This document shows positions 20,828 to 32,599 of a stretch of DNA of 64,000 nucleotides, piece after piece. The stretch comes from Tuctoria greenei. Taxonomy: Eukaryota; Streptophyta; Magnoliopsida; Poales; Poaceae. Numbering within the stretch: position 1 is the stretch's first letter; each line of letters opens with the position of its first letter. A program made the position numbers and the translations under genes. Where the stretch lies: the NCBI GenBank assembly GCA_036927565.1, contig JAYESD010000005.1:150990023-151054022 (forward strand), written 5' to 3'. The notes under the pieces are model-generated. The model was not told where the DNA came from and ran no database searches. It worked only from the letters and a program-made list of their open reading frames with translations.

Positions 20828-23393
20828 TGTGGCACCCAGTTCCGAATATGAATCAAGCGTAACACATATGTGCCCAGGAAGTTCATCACACATATACGGT
20901 TGCATCACAAACGATATACAGAGTTTAACCATGTTTTAACTATTAAATAAGTACTTTATTACAATAATCCAATAGTTCATAAATGACAAAACACTAATTA
21001 ATGCAGCGGAAAATAAACTAAGCAGCACGACTCCAATCCACAGGCAATTGACGGCGGTAAGCAACCTAGTACTCCACGTGATCCTCAGGGTACTCCCAAT
21101 TGTCTCCAGTTGCTGTTGGGGGGGGGGGGGGGTGGGGGGTTGCAAGGGTGAGTACGTGTCGTACACAGCAAGTGTGGAAATATATGACATGTGGCTAAAC
21201 AAATGATGGAATAAAACGGCTAATTTCTGAAAAGTACATTTCATAAACATGTAAAAGCAGCCTATCATGTCTATGTGAGTTTATTTCCCTTCATGACCCA
21301 AGTAATTTTCATACCATAAATCCAACAATTCTCATTTATCATCACAATCCATTTAATACGCAACCATTAAATCAATACCATATGCCAATTCTATATTCTC
21401 TCATGTACCGACTATACTCAAGTGACAAACCAAACCATACCAAGCATCCCTAAATTCCAAATCCAATTCTAATCATGTAGGTCATCCAGGTGCTCTTAAC
21501 CGGGAGTACGGCTATCATGATAGTTTTTAATACTCTGCAAAGGTTGTACCACTTTACCCACATGTTTGTGATTTCATCACCTTTCGGTGACTAAGAACCT
21601 CTATGTTGCCCTATCACACTTCGGTTGGTATGCAACCAAGAGATCACAAAATAGCCTTTCAAAAGGGACTACTAGTATGTACGGGCCCACTAAGGTTTCA
21701 CCGGCAGGCTTGAATCTCCATTCTCCCACCCATGGGCCCCCTCATGTGCCATGCGGATCCCAGGGTAGCCCTCCTTGATTCCCATTCCCCGCGCCATCAA
21801 ATGTTCCATACAATACTAGCAGCGCTCCTAATTATTCAGCTATGCCGCACCCATACTTGGCCTTGTGGTGGCACTGTTGTCCTGGCATATTCTCGCATGA
21901 ACCGGTCCGTAGATCTAAGGCAAGCAAAACCACCATATCACCCAATCCACTCCATAAAACCATGCTTGCTTAGATCTCCTAAATTCCATGTTGCTAAATT
22001 AATCATCATCTTATTAGCATCCCAGTTCTCATAACTAAAGTTGTCAAACATATTATTTAAGTTACCCATAACCCATGTAGCTATGCGGTGTGAAAAGAAA
22101 AGTACTCATACCTGACTCATCATGTATATCCCGGCTACAAGGGGTGGAAAACAATGATAGTATACTCCTACGTGTGGGTTTCCCATCATATTGACACGAG
22201 CATGCAAGTTCGCAAACAAAATATTTAATAAAACAGGATAATTATGATCAAGGACACTTGCCTTGCTCCGATGGATGGGGTTGCTCAAACGCTTCAAAGT
22301 CTTTGTTTTGGAAATCCTTGTATGCGGCCTCTTGAGCACGTCCCTCTATGCACGATCACACATACAAGAAAATACATATAATTCAATATGATGCACACAA
22401 ATTAATCAACATGCAATGACATGCATGCATGCAAAGTTCAATAATTAATTATCTACGGTTGTTTATTAATTAGATGCAACTAATTCATACGTGTTCATAT
22501 GAGTTTATGGGGTTTTATTGAGAATTAATGCTGCTAAAAACAAAAAGATGGTGCGACTACAATCAAATTATGTCTATTAGATCTAATACGTTTGCTAAAA
22601 TTTGCATCGGAAAAGGTGTCCTACCGTAGATGCGATGGCTTCGAAGATCGCAGAGTGGAGACGACGAGTAGACGAAGTAGATGGTGCAACGGTCCTCCAG
22701 CGGCACGATGACAGCGACGTGACGAACTCCGGCCGACGATGACACCCTCCTTTTTCTCTTCCTCTTCTTCCGCTTCTTTTTATTTCCAGCGGTACCTCTG
22801 TTCCTCTCCTCTACAGCGCTAGGGCTTTTTTTCTTCTGGGCGGCGGCGCAGCGCTTGTTTCTGCCGTTCGAAACATGAGGCCCTACGGTCGTATTTATAG
22901 TCGGCAAAACACGTTGGACCGGTCTCCCTATCAGCCACGACGCTAGGCCCTCGGTGCATTCGACTCGGTGCTGGGTCCGGCGCGGCACTCGGCCGACCTG
23001 GCCATGGGACACGGGGCGCGGTCGAACCGGCCAGGGGCACGGTTGGATCTCGGCAAACCGGGCTGGCTACGGTGCACCTAGGCACTATTTGCCTGGAATC
23101 TTCCAGGGTGAAGCAAAGCTTCCCCCGGAAACTTTCAGAAGTTTTCAGAATCTTTTTTTTCTCTTTTTTTCCTTTATTTAGGTTTCACAAATATATTTAT
23201 ATATATATATTATTTTTATTTTATTATTATTTTTATTTGTTTCCTAATACATGTTTTATATTATTATTTTCTTTTTCTTCCTTTGCTACACATATTTGTA
23301 TATGTATGTTTTATCTTTTATTATCTTTCATTTATTCCACTAATGTGCATGAACATGTATGCAATGCATGAAGCAAAAATTTAGTGTGTTACA
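20828..23393 (-). repeat. 3' LTR of Gy3
   Basis: This 2566-base LTR pairs with the split LTR 26043-26766 plus 37002-38867, and with the Gy4 LTR 56605-59107. On the + strand it runs TGTGGCACCC to GTGTTACA. It carries a run of G (about 21117-21134) not seen at this length in the other copies, and pyrimidine/AT-rich low-complexity DNA near 23145-23340. Confidence 0.9.
22892..22899 (-). promoter_or_regulatory. TATA box in Gy3 LTR
   Basis: On the minus strand this reads TATAAATA, in the context GACTATAAATACGACCG, in front of a GC-rich leader. The other Gy3 LTR has the same box at about 38332-38339. In Gy4 this part of the LTR is diverged or deleted. Confidence 0.6.
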
Positions 23394-23395
23394 AA

Positions 23396-23407
23396 CCTAC
23401 CCCCCTT
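23396..23407 (-). promoter_or_regulatory. Polypurine tract of Gy3
   Basis: On the minus strand AAGGGGGGTAGG lies two bases before the 3' LTR. This is where plus-strand DNA synthesis would begin. Gy4 has the same tract at 59110-59120. Confidence 0.7.
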
Positions 23408-23429
23408 AAAGTGAATCTCGCCCTCGAGA

Positions 23430-24740
23430 TTCGATAGCAGTGAGAAAAGATGAGGGAATTCTGCCTTCAGGTCTTCTTCACGTTCCCACGTAGCTTCAGC
23501 TTCCGTATGTGGTTCCATTGCACTTTGCACCAACGGACCCTCTTATTCCTCGTGACCCTTTCCTTCATGTCCAAGATCTTGATAGATTGCTCGACATAGG
23601 ACAAATCCTCCTGATGTTCTTACTCGTGCATCAGCACCTGTTCTTCAGGCACCCTGAGACACTTCTTGAGTTGAGACACATGAAACGCGTCGTGTACATC
23701 GGAGAGATACACCGACAGCTCAAGTTGATATGCTACTTCTCCTCGTTTGTCCATAATCTTGAATGGTCTGATGTAACGAGGTGCCAGTTTTCCTTTGACG
23801 TTGAACTATTGCTGACCTCGGATAGGTGACACTTTGAGGTATACAAAATCTCCCACATCGAAAGTCAGACTCCTTCGCCTATTATCCGCATAGCCTTTCT
23901 GTCGAGACTGGGCAGCCCTTAGGTTTTCATGTATTATTTGAACTTGTCTTTCAACGTCTTGTAACACATCAGGACCAAATACTTGATTCTCTCCGGTTTC
24001 ATTCCAAAACAAGGATGTCCTACACTTCCTTACGTACAGTGCTTCATAGGGTGACATTTTCAAACTGGCTTGGCAGCTATTGTTGCACGAGAATTCAGCA
24101 TACGACAAACTATTATCCCAGCTACGTCCATGTTTCAAGGCGCAAGCTCTCAACATGTCTTCTAGTATTTGATTGGTCCTCTCAGCTTGTCCATCAGTTT
24201 GTGGATGATATGCTGAACTAAAATTTAACCTTGTACCCAAAGCTTCATGCAATTTCTAACAAAACCTAGAGGTAAACTGAGAACCTCGGTCTGAGACTAT
24301 TTTCTTTGGAACTCCATGTCGGCACACAATATGCTCCATATACAATTATGCTAGCTTCGCGGTGGTATATGTGGTCTTGACAGGAATGATGTGAGCTGAT
24401 TTTGTCAGCCGGTCCACAATAACCCATATTGAATCATAGCCGGATTGTGTTCGCGGTAGTCCAACTATAAAGTCCATACCAATTTCTTCCCACTTCCACT
24501 CCGGGATCTTCAATAGCTATAATAATCCAGTTGACCTTTGATGTTCCGCCTTCACTCGCTGGCACACATCGCACAACGCTACATATTCAGCTATGTCCTT
24601 TTTCATTCTAGCCCACCAATAGCATGTCTTTAAATCCTTGTACATCTTCATACAACCAGGATGAATTGAGTAAGGTGAGTCATGTGCCTCCTTCAATATT
24701 GTTTCCCGAATATGCCTAACATTAAGTACCACAATCCTCT
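23430..24740 (-). pseudogene. Gy3 integrase and chromodomain
   Basis: From 24732 down, the zinc-binding HHCC region contains HDSPYSIHPGCMKMYKDL and CDVCQR. The catalytic core follows through a stop-ridden stretch at 24500-24260. The third catalytic region lies in the open frame 24252-23806, at SSAYHPQTDGQAERTNQ. Its C-terminal part (RRRSLTFDVGDFVYLKVSP) leads into a frameshifted chromodomain at 23800-23430. Gy4 has the chromodomain in one open frame (59546-59172). Integrase joins element DNA to the genome, and the chromodomain is thought to steer it to heterochromatin. Stops and frameshifts make this copy inactive. Confidence 0.8.
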
Positions 24741-25490
24741 TTCCAAGCCATAAGGTGACATGTTCATCCTCATCAAATCTGAATTGTCTTCCTTCTTGGA
24801 TCTATTCCTTGATTTCCTGTATTTCCTCGTCCTTTGTCTGTCCTTCCCGTATTTCCTGCTCTAATGTTGGGTTGACTTCCATTGTTCCCATCTCATTTAT
24901 GAATCCAAGGTTCAACCGTTCAAACTCCTTGCATAACTTAGATGGCATCTCTTGGACTGTGAGATGGTGGCTTACTCCTTTTCGGCTCAAAGCATTGGCC
25001 ACTACGTTAGCCTTCCCTGGGTGATAGTTTATTCCCACATCATAATCCTTGATGAGCTCCAACCATCGGCATTGCCTCAGATTCAAATCCGTTTGCGTAA
25101 ATATATACTTGAGACACTTGTGTTCCGTATAAATCTCACACTGACCAAAAACATAATGTCTCCATATCTTCAAGGTGTGCACCACAGCTACGAGTTCAAG
25201 GTCGTGCGTAGGATAATTCAGCTCATGTTTCTTTAGTTGCCTCGATGCATAAGCTACCACTTGTCCTTCTTGCATGAGCACACATCCTAATCCTTGTCAT
25301 GACGCATTGTATAAATCCAAGCTTCTTGCTCATGTATAGTAATACCAACGCCGCTGTAGTGATAAATCTCTTCTCCACTTTCTCAATAGCATCCTGACAA
25401 GATAGAATCCATTTGAGAGGCTTTCCCCTTATTAGCATATCAGTCATGCACTTCACTACGTTGGAGTAGTCTTTGATGATTGGTTAGTCT
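24741..25490 (-). pseudogene. Gy3 RNase H with the RT thumb only
   Basis: Open frame 25281-24802 encodes an RNase H (RT_RNaseH type): MQEGQVVAYASRQLKKHELN, then DLELVAVVHTLKIWRHYVFG, then the TEHKCLKYI segment where the usual TDHKSL aspartate is replaced by E. It ends in a linker towards integrase. Upstream, 25456-25281 encodes the end of RT (MLIRGKPLKW), preceded by IKDYSNVVKCM at about 25490-25460. The RT fingers and palm, with the catalytic aspartates, are absent. The sequence jumps directly to protease at about 25490, so this copy cannot reverse-transcribe. Confidence 0.78.
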
Positions 25491-25690
25491 TGATATGTAT
25501 TGTGATGCATCAACTCCAATGCTAACATCCTTATCACCTGTCGATTGCACTGTCCTGGTGGCATACCAGACCACTCCATTATGCTTCCATAGCCAATCCA
25601 TTCCAAGTGTCATGTTCAATCCTTGTGAATCCAAAACAATAAGGTTGGCGAAGGATTCTACCCCCTTATTTTAAAACTTTCTCTTGGACA
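25491..25690 (-). pseudogene. Gy3 protease C-terminal piece
   Basis: The open stretch 25634-25470 begins MDSQGLNMTLGMDWLWKHNG. The LGMDWL motif ends the retropepsin domain in chromoviruses. The DSGA active-site half is missing or too decayed to see. It is fused by a deletion to the RT thumb. Confidence 0.65.
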
Positions 25691-26026
25691 CACTATCTTT
25701 GTTCTCATCTTTCATACAGCTTCGTCTAGGACAGTGAATCTTTTGGTTGTGTCCTTCTTCCATTGAAGTAGAGATTGAGCATGAAATAAAAGATAGATAG
25801 AACAAATCCCCATCTATATGCATCAAGGAGTATGAAACTAAGCAACTACCTATACTAGCCTATGTGGACATGGCAATGCTAAAGCATCCCAAAATCCTCT
25901 ATTAAGCACGCAAGCAAACAATATATATAGCAAACAATACTCCAAGCAAAAACACATCAATTCCTAAGTGCTCCTATGTGCTCTAAAGTGTCCATTCTAC
26001 CTAGTCTTGCGTCCTACGGTCTACGC
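25691..26026 (-). other. Gy3 leader region
   Basis: About 340 bases between the protease piece and the primer site. No gag domain is recognisable, so most or all of gag is deleted. It is AT-rich and has no credible ORF. Confidence 0.5.
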
Positions 26027-26040
26027 GGCTCTGATACCAA
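26027..26040 (-). promoter_or_regulatory. tRNA-Met primer-binding site of Gy3
   Basis: On the minus strand TTGGTATCAGAGCC follows the LTR end TGCCACA after two bases. TGGTATCAGAGC is complementary to the 3' end of plant initiator tRNA-Met. This fixes the element's orientation and LTR limits. Confidence 0.85.
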
Positions 26041-26042
26041 TT

Positions 26043-26766
26043 TGTGGCACTCGGTTCTGAATATGAACCAAGCGTAACGCATATGTGTGCCCAGGAAGTT
26101 CATCACACATATACGATTGCATCACAAACGATATACAAAATTTAACCACGTATTAACTATTAAATAAGTACTTTATTATAATAATCCAATAGTTCACAAA
26201 TGACAAAACTCTAATTAATGCAGCGGAAAATAAACTAAGCAGCACGACTCCATTCCACAGGCAATTGACGGCGGTATGAAACCTAGTACTCCACGTGATC
26301 CTCAAGGTACTCCCAATCATCTCCAGTAGCTGTTGGGGGGGATTGCAAGGGTGAGTACGTGTCGTACTCAGCAAGTGTGGAAATAGACGACATGTGGCTA
26401 AATGAAAGATGGAATAAAACGGCTAATTGTAGAAAAGTACATTTCATAAACATGAAAAAGCAGCCTATCATGTCTATGTGACTTTTGTTCCATTCATGAC
26501 CCAAGTAATTATCATACCATAAATCCAACAAACTCATTTATCATCACAATCCATTTAATACCAGCCAACCATTAATTTAATACCATATGCCAATTCTATA
26601 TTCTCTCATGTACCGACTATACTCAAGTGACAAACCAAACCATACCAACCATCCCAAAATTCCAAATCCAATTCTAATCATGTAGGTCATCCAGGTGCTC
26701 TTAACCGGGAGCACGGTTATCATGATAGTTTTTAACACTCTGCAGAGGTTGTACCACTTTACCCAC
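26043..26766 (-). repeat. 5' LTR of Gy3, first part (interrupted by Co1)
   Basis: It matches 20828-21558 of the 3' LTR. It stops at CCCAC (26762-26766), the left target copy of Co1, and continues at 37002. Confidence 0.9.
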
Positions 26767-28615
26767 TGTGAGACATATGTGTGCTGAGTATATTGGCTTT
26801 GACAATAAAGTTTTTAATGCTGCCATAACATCTTTTTAGCAAGGTCGACTCTAGCTCCGAGCTTCTGCAAGGTCCGACAATAGGTCCGACTTGTTTTTTC
26901 AAGGTCTGACATGTTTTGGGTAGCTCCGATGAGTTTTGTCTTTAGCTCCGACATTTCTTTGATAGCTCCGACATTTCTTTATTAACCTCCGATATGTTTT
27001 GCTAGGTCCGACTTATGTTCGTTAGCTCCGACATGTTTTTCTAGATTCGACTTTTGGGTTTACTAGTTCCGACTAGTTTTGGTTAGCTCCGGCGCTAGGT
27101 CCGACTGGCTTTGGTTAGCTCCAGCACTAGGTCCGACTAGTTTTGGTAAGCTCCGGCGCTAGGTTGTACTAGCTTTGGTAAGCTCCAGCTCAAGCTCCGG
27201 TTAGCTTTGGCAAGGTTCGGAGCTTGATCATAATGTTCCAACTTTTCATGTGAAATGTTTCTAACTTGCTTTATATTCATAGAAAGATTGCTTAGTATTC
27301 ATTTGCTAAGTTTTTGGTGTGTTTTGGTTGATATTGCTGATATCGTTTTGATATGCTTTGCAACATGCTTATGTGAGGTGCTCACGTAGGGTGTTGGGTT
27401 CGGAACTGACTTGAGTCAAGTCGCGGACTTGGGCTCGTACGGATTGGTTGTCCATTCATGTGTAGGTGTTGCTTGAGATCAAGACATGGCTGGTGACGGG
27501 ATCCATTGAACTAGTCTTAGGGAGAAGATGAGGTTCAACAACCAAGTTCGGAAGGAATTGTGGTTGAGTTGATCGGGAGGTTGCGCAGTATGTTTGAATC
27601 AAGAACAATGCATATAAAAGTATCATGGAAGTCATTGAAAGATGTTTGCACATGTGCAAGGAGTGCATGGACATGGCTACATGGTTCTGAGGCATGATGA
27701 AGATATGTGGACGTAAAAAATTTGTCGGAAAGGTCCAACTGACTAGGTTATGGACTCAGACAGTGGCTGAGTTGGATTTGACTCAAATATGGAAAGATTT
27801 GAGTTAGTTGTGATAGGATTTCGTGTAGGTAACGAATTAGAGCTGTTTTAGAAATGTGGGATACGTTCCTAAGGTGTTTGAAAGTCTTAAGATTGCTTCT
27901 ATCTGCGTATAGAAGAGTCCTAAGCAGTTATGGAAAGTTTCGATTCATGATTTGAGTAGGATTAGAGTCCTAGTTGAGATTGGGTTGGCCTAAGGGCTGG
28001 TTATATAATCAAGGGAGGCCAGAGCTCGTGAGAGATGACTTTGGTGCTGTTCCTCTTGTGTTATATTGAATAGAATTTGTAGTTTGAAGGAAATTTTGTG
28101 CCTTGTTCGTCCGACTTGTTCCAGACAAGTTTTACTTGTCGAGTTTCTGGACAGCACTACCTTTTGTCGGTAGTTTTATCATAACTCGAGTTTTGCAGAT
28201 CCAATTGACGTGATTCATTTTGGATTGTCTTCACAACTTGATTATATATAATCTGTCAAAATTTCAGGGTCATTGTATTTGTGGTTTCTGATCTACACGA
28301 GTTTCTTTTCAGCGTTCCTGAACTGTTTTTCTCGGGTAGGACAGATTGACCTTTGTTCGATCTTTCAATCATAACTTGAGTTTCTCTCGACGGATTTGAG
28401 TGATTCTTCTTGTGTCATCTTCGTGAATTAATTCTCTCTGATATCTATCATTTTTGTCATGGTAAAACACGTTTAGATTAGTATCACTCAAGATTTCTCT
28501 AACAGATCGTTTTTCTACCGAAGGGGTTGGGATTTAATTGTTTCCGCTGCGTAAGATTTCTAAATCTACCATTAACCCTCCTCTGGTAGATTTTCACGTG
28601 ACCTTCGATCCTACA
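26767..28615 (+). repeat. 5' LTR of Co1
   Basis: A 1849-base repeat whose pair is 35150-37001. TATATAAT at about 28001-28009 is the likely TATA box; the 3' copy has a change there (CTATAAT). A tandem array of short units fills 26870-27225. Confidence 0.92.
26870..27225 (+). repeat. Short tandem array in Co1 LTR U3
   Basis: About 12-14 degenerate units of roughly 22-30 bases alternate GGTCCGACTAGTTTTGGT and TAGCTCCGACATGTTTTG. The same array is at 35225-35610 in the 3' LTR. Confidence 0.8.
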
Positions 28616-28617
28616 AT

Positions 28618-28630
28618 TGGTATCAGGGCC
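28618..28630 (+). promoter_or_regulatory. tRNA-Met primer-binding site of Co1
   Basis: TGGTATCAGGGCC lies two bases after the LTR end. It has one difference from the canonical TGGTATCAGAGCC. Confidence 0.8.
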
Positions 28631-28677
28631 ACGGTGCTCCAATCATTGTGATTTGCACGTGTTTTTGACTAATCATC

Positions 28678-29613
28678 ATGGAGATATACTCCACCAAACC
28701 TTCTGTGTTTGCTGGTATTGATTTTCAGGTGTGGAAGGCACGAATGGAGGCTTTCATCCAGGCGCAAGGCTTCACAGTATGGGAGAAGGTGTACAAGCCT
28801 TGCAAAGTGCCACCTAACGATCAATTTACGGCTACAAACCTATGGGACGTCGACAACAACAACAAAGTCCGAAACTTGATCATCTAAGGACTCACTCAGA
28901 GCGACTTCGACCTCGTTGCACATCTTCGATCGGCATACGATGTATGGAGAGCACTTTGTGACTATCACGAAGGATCTAACACGATCAAGGAGGTAAGGCA
29001 ATACATGTTCAAGAAAGAATACATGCGCTTCGAAATGCAACCCATTGAGTCCATCGATGATCTCTTTGCTCGCTTTAACAAAATTCTCAGTAACTTGCGT
29101 AGTGTCAACGTTAATTTTTCTGATGCTGAAAATGCTAGGCAACTTCTTAGTGCATTAGAAATTTCAATCTGGGAGATGAAAGTTACATCTATTCGTGAAT
29201 CTACTATCATGAGTACACTTACTTTAGATGTGCTTTACTCTAAACTCAAAACTCAGGAAATTGACATCTTATCACGTAAGAACCCAAATAAGTCTATTGA
29301 ATTTTTCTCACAACGTGATATGACTAGCTCCAGCCAATCATCATCTTGCAATACTCTTGCTTTGTTGTCCTCACTAACCCTGGAGCAGATCAAGGAATTT
29401 CTAGGGGAGGATCTAGCACTTCTCTCTACTAGGTTCTCAAAAGCATTGCAAAATGTGAGAACTAGAAGGAGAGCAAGCTCTGGACCTCAACAATGCTTCG
29501 AATGTGGTAAGACAAGACACTTTCATACAGAATGCCCTAACCTTTCAGGTTCTACTTCCCTAGAAGAAAAACAATCAAGGACGAAGCACTCCTCAACAAA
29601 TGATAAGAAGTAG
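28678..29613 (+). pseudogene. gag: Co1 gag, N-terminal and capsid part with first zinc knuckle
   Basis: Gag forms the particle and binds RNA. The ATG is at 28678, 48 bases after the primer site. The N-terminal domain (GIDFQVWKARMEAFIQAQGF) matches the Copia Gag family. A single TAA (28885-28887) breaks it. The frame then continues through LRSAYDVWRALCDYHEGSNT and ESIDDLFARFNKILSNLRS, the UBN2/capsid fold. A CCHC zinc knuckle, CFECGKTRHFHTECP, lies at about 29493-29537. The frame ends at 29613, after which a charged region starts in another frame. Apart from the one stop, this is well preserved. Confidence 0.85.
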
Positions 29614-29629
29614 AAGAAGGGCTCTACAA

Positions 29630-30650
29630 GTCGCCAACTGGGGAACAGTTCTATCTCCGCACTCCAGAAACTTCGCTCAAGCGACGTGGACATTGAAAGT
29701 GACGAAGATGAAGTTGATTTGGCCAACTTATGCTTCATTGCGGGCAAAACAAGATTATGATCAAGTCAGGAGGATGCAGAACACAACAGTGACGACGATG
29801 AGGTATGTTCTACCTGTAATGAAATGTGTGATGCAATTTCTCGTGCAACTATTATAGTTAAGAAAAGGGACAAAAAGCTTAGGGATAATGCTGCTAAAAT
29901 TGAATCACTAGAATCTGAAATCAACCATTTGAAAACCTTGATTCCTAGTGATAATTTTTGTCCCTCGTGTGATTTGATCTATGAACAATTGTCCACATTA
30001 AGAACTTCACATTCCTCCACTCTAGATAGACTTGAACTTGAAATTGAAAAGAACAAAAAGCTTGCTGCACTTGACATTGGAAACTTAAAAGATGCTTCTT
30101 GTTCTACAATTGATTTGCATTGTTCTAGTTGTGATGATCTTGAAAAGAAACTAAAAGATGCTATGAATGAAATTTCAATATTGAATAATTATTTACGTTC
30201 TCATGAAGTTAAATATTGCTCCAATTGCAAATTGAAAAGAAAAACATCATGTGAAAATTGGCTTGATCTGTCCAAAAAACTTGATAACATGCATAGGACA
30301 TTAGATCGGTTTTGTAATGGGAATAAGAACCTAAACTTGCTGCTGAATTCTTCCAAGTCTTGCAATGATAAAACTTGTTTAGGTTTTGATTATCATGCTC
30401 ATGCTAAGGCACATCCACCTAAAATTGTAAAGTCATTAGGAAGTGGTTTGATTCAATCAGTTCCTAAATAAAAAGAAGTGGTTTTCAAATCTGCAGGAGT
30501 GTTGTCTCATTCGGTTTCAAATAAAAATATTGCTTTCTCATCTAGACATGAACACAAAGTTAAATTTCATTGTACCTACTGTGGTAGAGATGGTCATGTC
30601 ATGGATTTTTGTTATAGACTAGCTAAACAACAGAAAAAAAAGAAAGAATG
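29630..30650 (+). pseudogene. Co1 gag C-terminal extension: coiled coil with CxxC pairs and second zinc knuckle
   Basis: Frames at 29640-29800 encode an acidic stretch (VDIESDEDEVDLANLCFIAG). From 29824 to 30471 one open frame gives a lysine/glutamate-rich coiled coil with leucine spacing (KIESLESEINHLKTL). It contains evenly placed CxxC pairs: CPSC (about 29960), CSSC (about 30121) and CSNC (about 30221). A stop at 30471 is followed in frame by a second CCHC knuckle, FHCTYCGRDGHVMDFC (30569-30616). Such long coiled-coil Gag tails occur in Sirevirus-type Copia elements. The role of the CxxC pairs is unknown. Confidence 0.7.
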
Positions 30651-30989
30651 ATTGCTAGATCTCATAACTTTCATGCAAACTTTGCTGCACATATTAAACC
30701 GAATGCCAGGAACATGCAACCTGCTGTTATGAGTCAAAATCATTCAAAGTTTACCTCCAGAACTTTCTATTTTTGCTTCCTAGAGCTACTGATTTTTGTG
30801 CTACACAAGTAACACCTTATAGGTCAGTAGTTAAGAATAAAAAACCTCAAACTTTGACTCATAAACCTGCTGTGTTATCTCAGCTTTCGCGTGTTTTTCC
30901 TGCTGCACGTCGTGTGACTCAGTACTGGATTCCAAAATGCCTTTTGATTAATCCCAGTATTGAGTCATCGACGTATTGTGCTTCTATGT

Positions 30990-32340
30990 AGGTTACATGC
31001 TTGAGGAAGGAGAACTTTTGTATTGTGGATTCAGGTTGCTCACGCCACATGACCAGTAACAAAGAATGGTTCTCCTCCCTCTCTTTTGTGTCACGAGTAG
31101 AGAATGTTACTTTTGTCGATAATTCTTTAACTCCTATAACTGCTAAGGGTTTGGTTAGAGTAAATGATCACTAAACTTTGAAGGATGTGGCAGTTGTCAA
31201 AAATTTGAAATACAACTTGCTTTCTGTTTCACAATTGCTAGATGAAAATCTGGAAATTATTTTCACTAAACATTACTACCAAGTTGTAAATTCAAACAAT
31301 GAGCTTATTTTTAACATGTCACGATTTGGAAGAGTTTTTAAAGCTGATTTTGATATGTCTTCCTCTAAGCATAGGTGTCTAGTTGCCAATGATTCCAAAG
31401 ATTTATATTTTTGGCATCGTATACTTGGTCACGTAGGCTTTGATCATCTCACGCGTGTTAGTGCTCTTGATCGCATACTTGGGCTGTGTAAGCTTAAAGG
31501 GAATAAAGAAATTGTGTGCTCTTCTTGTAGACATGCTAAGATGGTTGCACGTTCATATACTCCTCTCACAATGATCATGACAACTGAACCGGGTCAACTA
31601 TTGCACCTTGACACCATAGGACCTTCACATGTTCAATCCTTTGGAGGTAAATGGTATGTTCTTGCGATTGTTGATGTTTATTCTAGATACTCTTGGGTTT
31701 ACTTTATGGCATCTAAGAATGAAACGTTTAGTCACTTTGGAACTTTATTTCTTAGATTATCAATTGATCACCAAGGATCTTTAAAATCAATTAGAAGTGA
31801 TAACGGAACTGAATTTAAAAATCAATATTTTGATCACTTTTGTGCTGAAAACGGAATAGATCATCAATTTTCTTCACCATATGCACCTCAACAAAACGGT
31901 GTTGTAGAAAGAAAGAACATAACCTTAGTTGAGACTGCTAGGACTACGCTTGATGAATATACACTCCTAGGAAATTTTGTACTGATGCGATTGCAACCGC
32001 TTTTTATGTCTCAAATCGTGTTTTCTTGCGCGCTAAGCTATGTAAAACACCATATGAGCTCCGGTTTAGACATAGGCCTAGTGTTACGCACTTTCGGGTC
32101 TTTGGTTGGAAATGCTTTGTTAAGAAACATGGTAATCTTTTTAAATTAGAACCTAGATCCATTGATGGCATGTTTCTTGGTTATCCATCTCATACTAGAG
32201 GCTACCGTGTGCTTTTACTTGACACTAACAAAATTTTGGAGACTTGTGAAGTGTCTTTTGATGAATCTAGCCCAGGTACTAGCTCAAACATTGCAGGTAC
32301 TAGCTCAAACATTGCAGGTCCAGATCCTTATCTGTAGGCG
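30990..32340 (+). pseudogene. Co1 protease and integrase
   Basis: The protease active site VDSGCSRHMT is intact near 31021-31050; a stop lies at about 31172. From 31178 to about 31960 one frame holds the pre-integrase zinc region (WHRILGHVGFDHL...CSSCRHAK). The catalytic core follows, with D (HLDTIGP, about 31605), D (RSDNGTEF, about 31795) and E (NGVVERKN, about 31905). All three catalytic residues are present. Near 31960 a frameshift moves the C-terminal part to the 32026-32337 frame (THFRVFGWKCFVKKHG). A 24-base direct repeat (ACTAGCTCAAACATTGCAGG, about 32276-32320) has duplicated a short linker after it. Confidence 0.87.
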
Positions 32341-32599
32341 GAGAGCATTTTTGTTGAAGATGGGGAAGAGGTGGAGCTGCTGCCCGAAAATTCAACAGGT
32401 AATCACATTGTTTGAGCTCCTGATTTTGATTCACAGCCAGCACCAACGACCACCATTGCTGGTCCAGATCCTCCTCAAGTCACAAGCTCATCAATTTGTG
32501 ATGAACATGAAGAAGAAGAAGCTTGTGAAGTGTCCACTCCCCTCCAGGTTCTAAAAATTCATCCTCCAAAACAGATTATTGGAAGCTTGCACGAATGAG

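Noticed and set aside
22563..23085. Arg/Lys/Ser-rich ORFs on the minus strand in the Gy3 LTR
   Set aside because: Not conserved as open frames in the other two LTR copies, where indels shift them.
26027..26040. tRNA-Met similarity as a possible tRNA gene (also at 28618 and 45901)
   Set aside because: Only 12-14 bases complementary to the tRNA 3' end, directly beside LTRs; these are primer-binding sites, not tRNA genes.
26870..27225. CRISPR-like spaced repeats
   Set aside because: Units are degenerate with no unique spacers, and they lie in a plant retrotransposon LTR.
26870..27225. Drought-response (DRE/CRT) elements from the repeated CCGAC core
   Set aside because: The DRE core needs A or G before CCGAC; most copies here have T (TCCGAC), so the match is not convincing.
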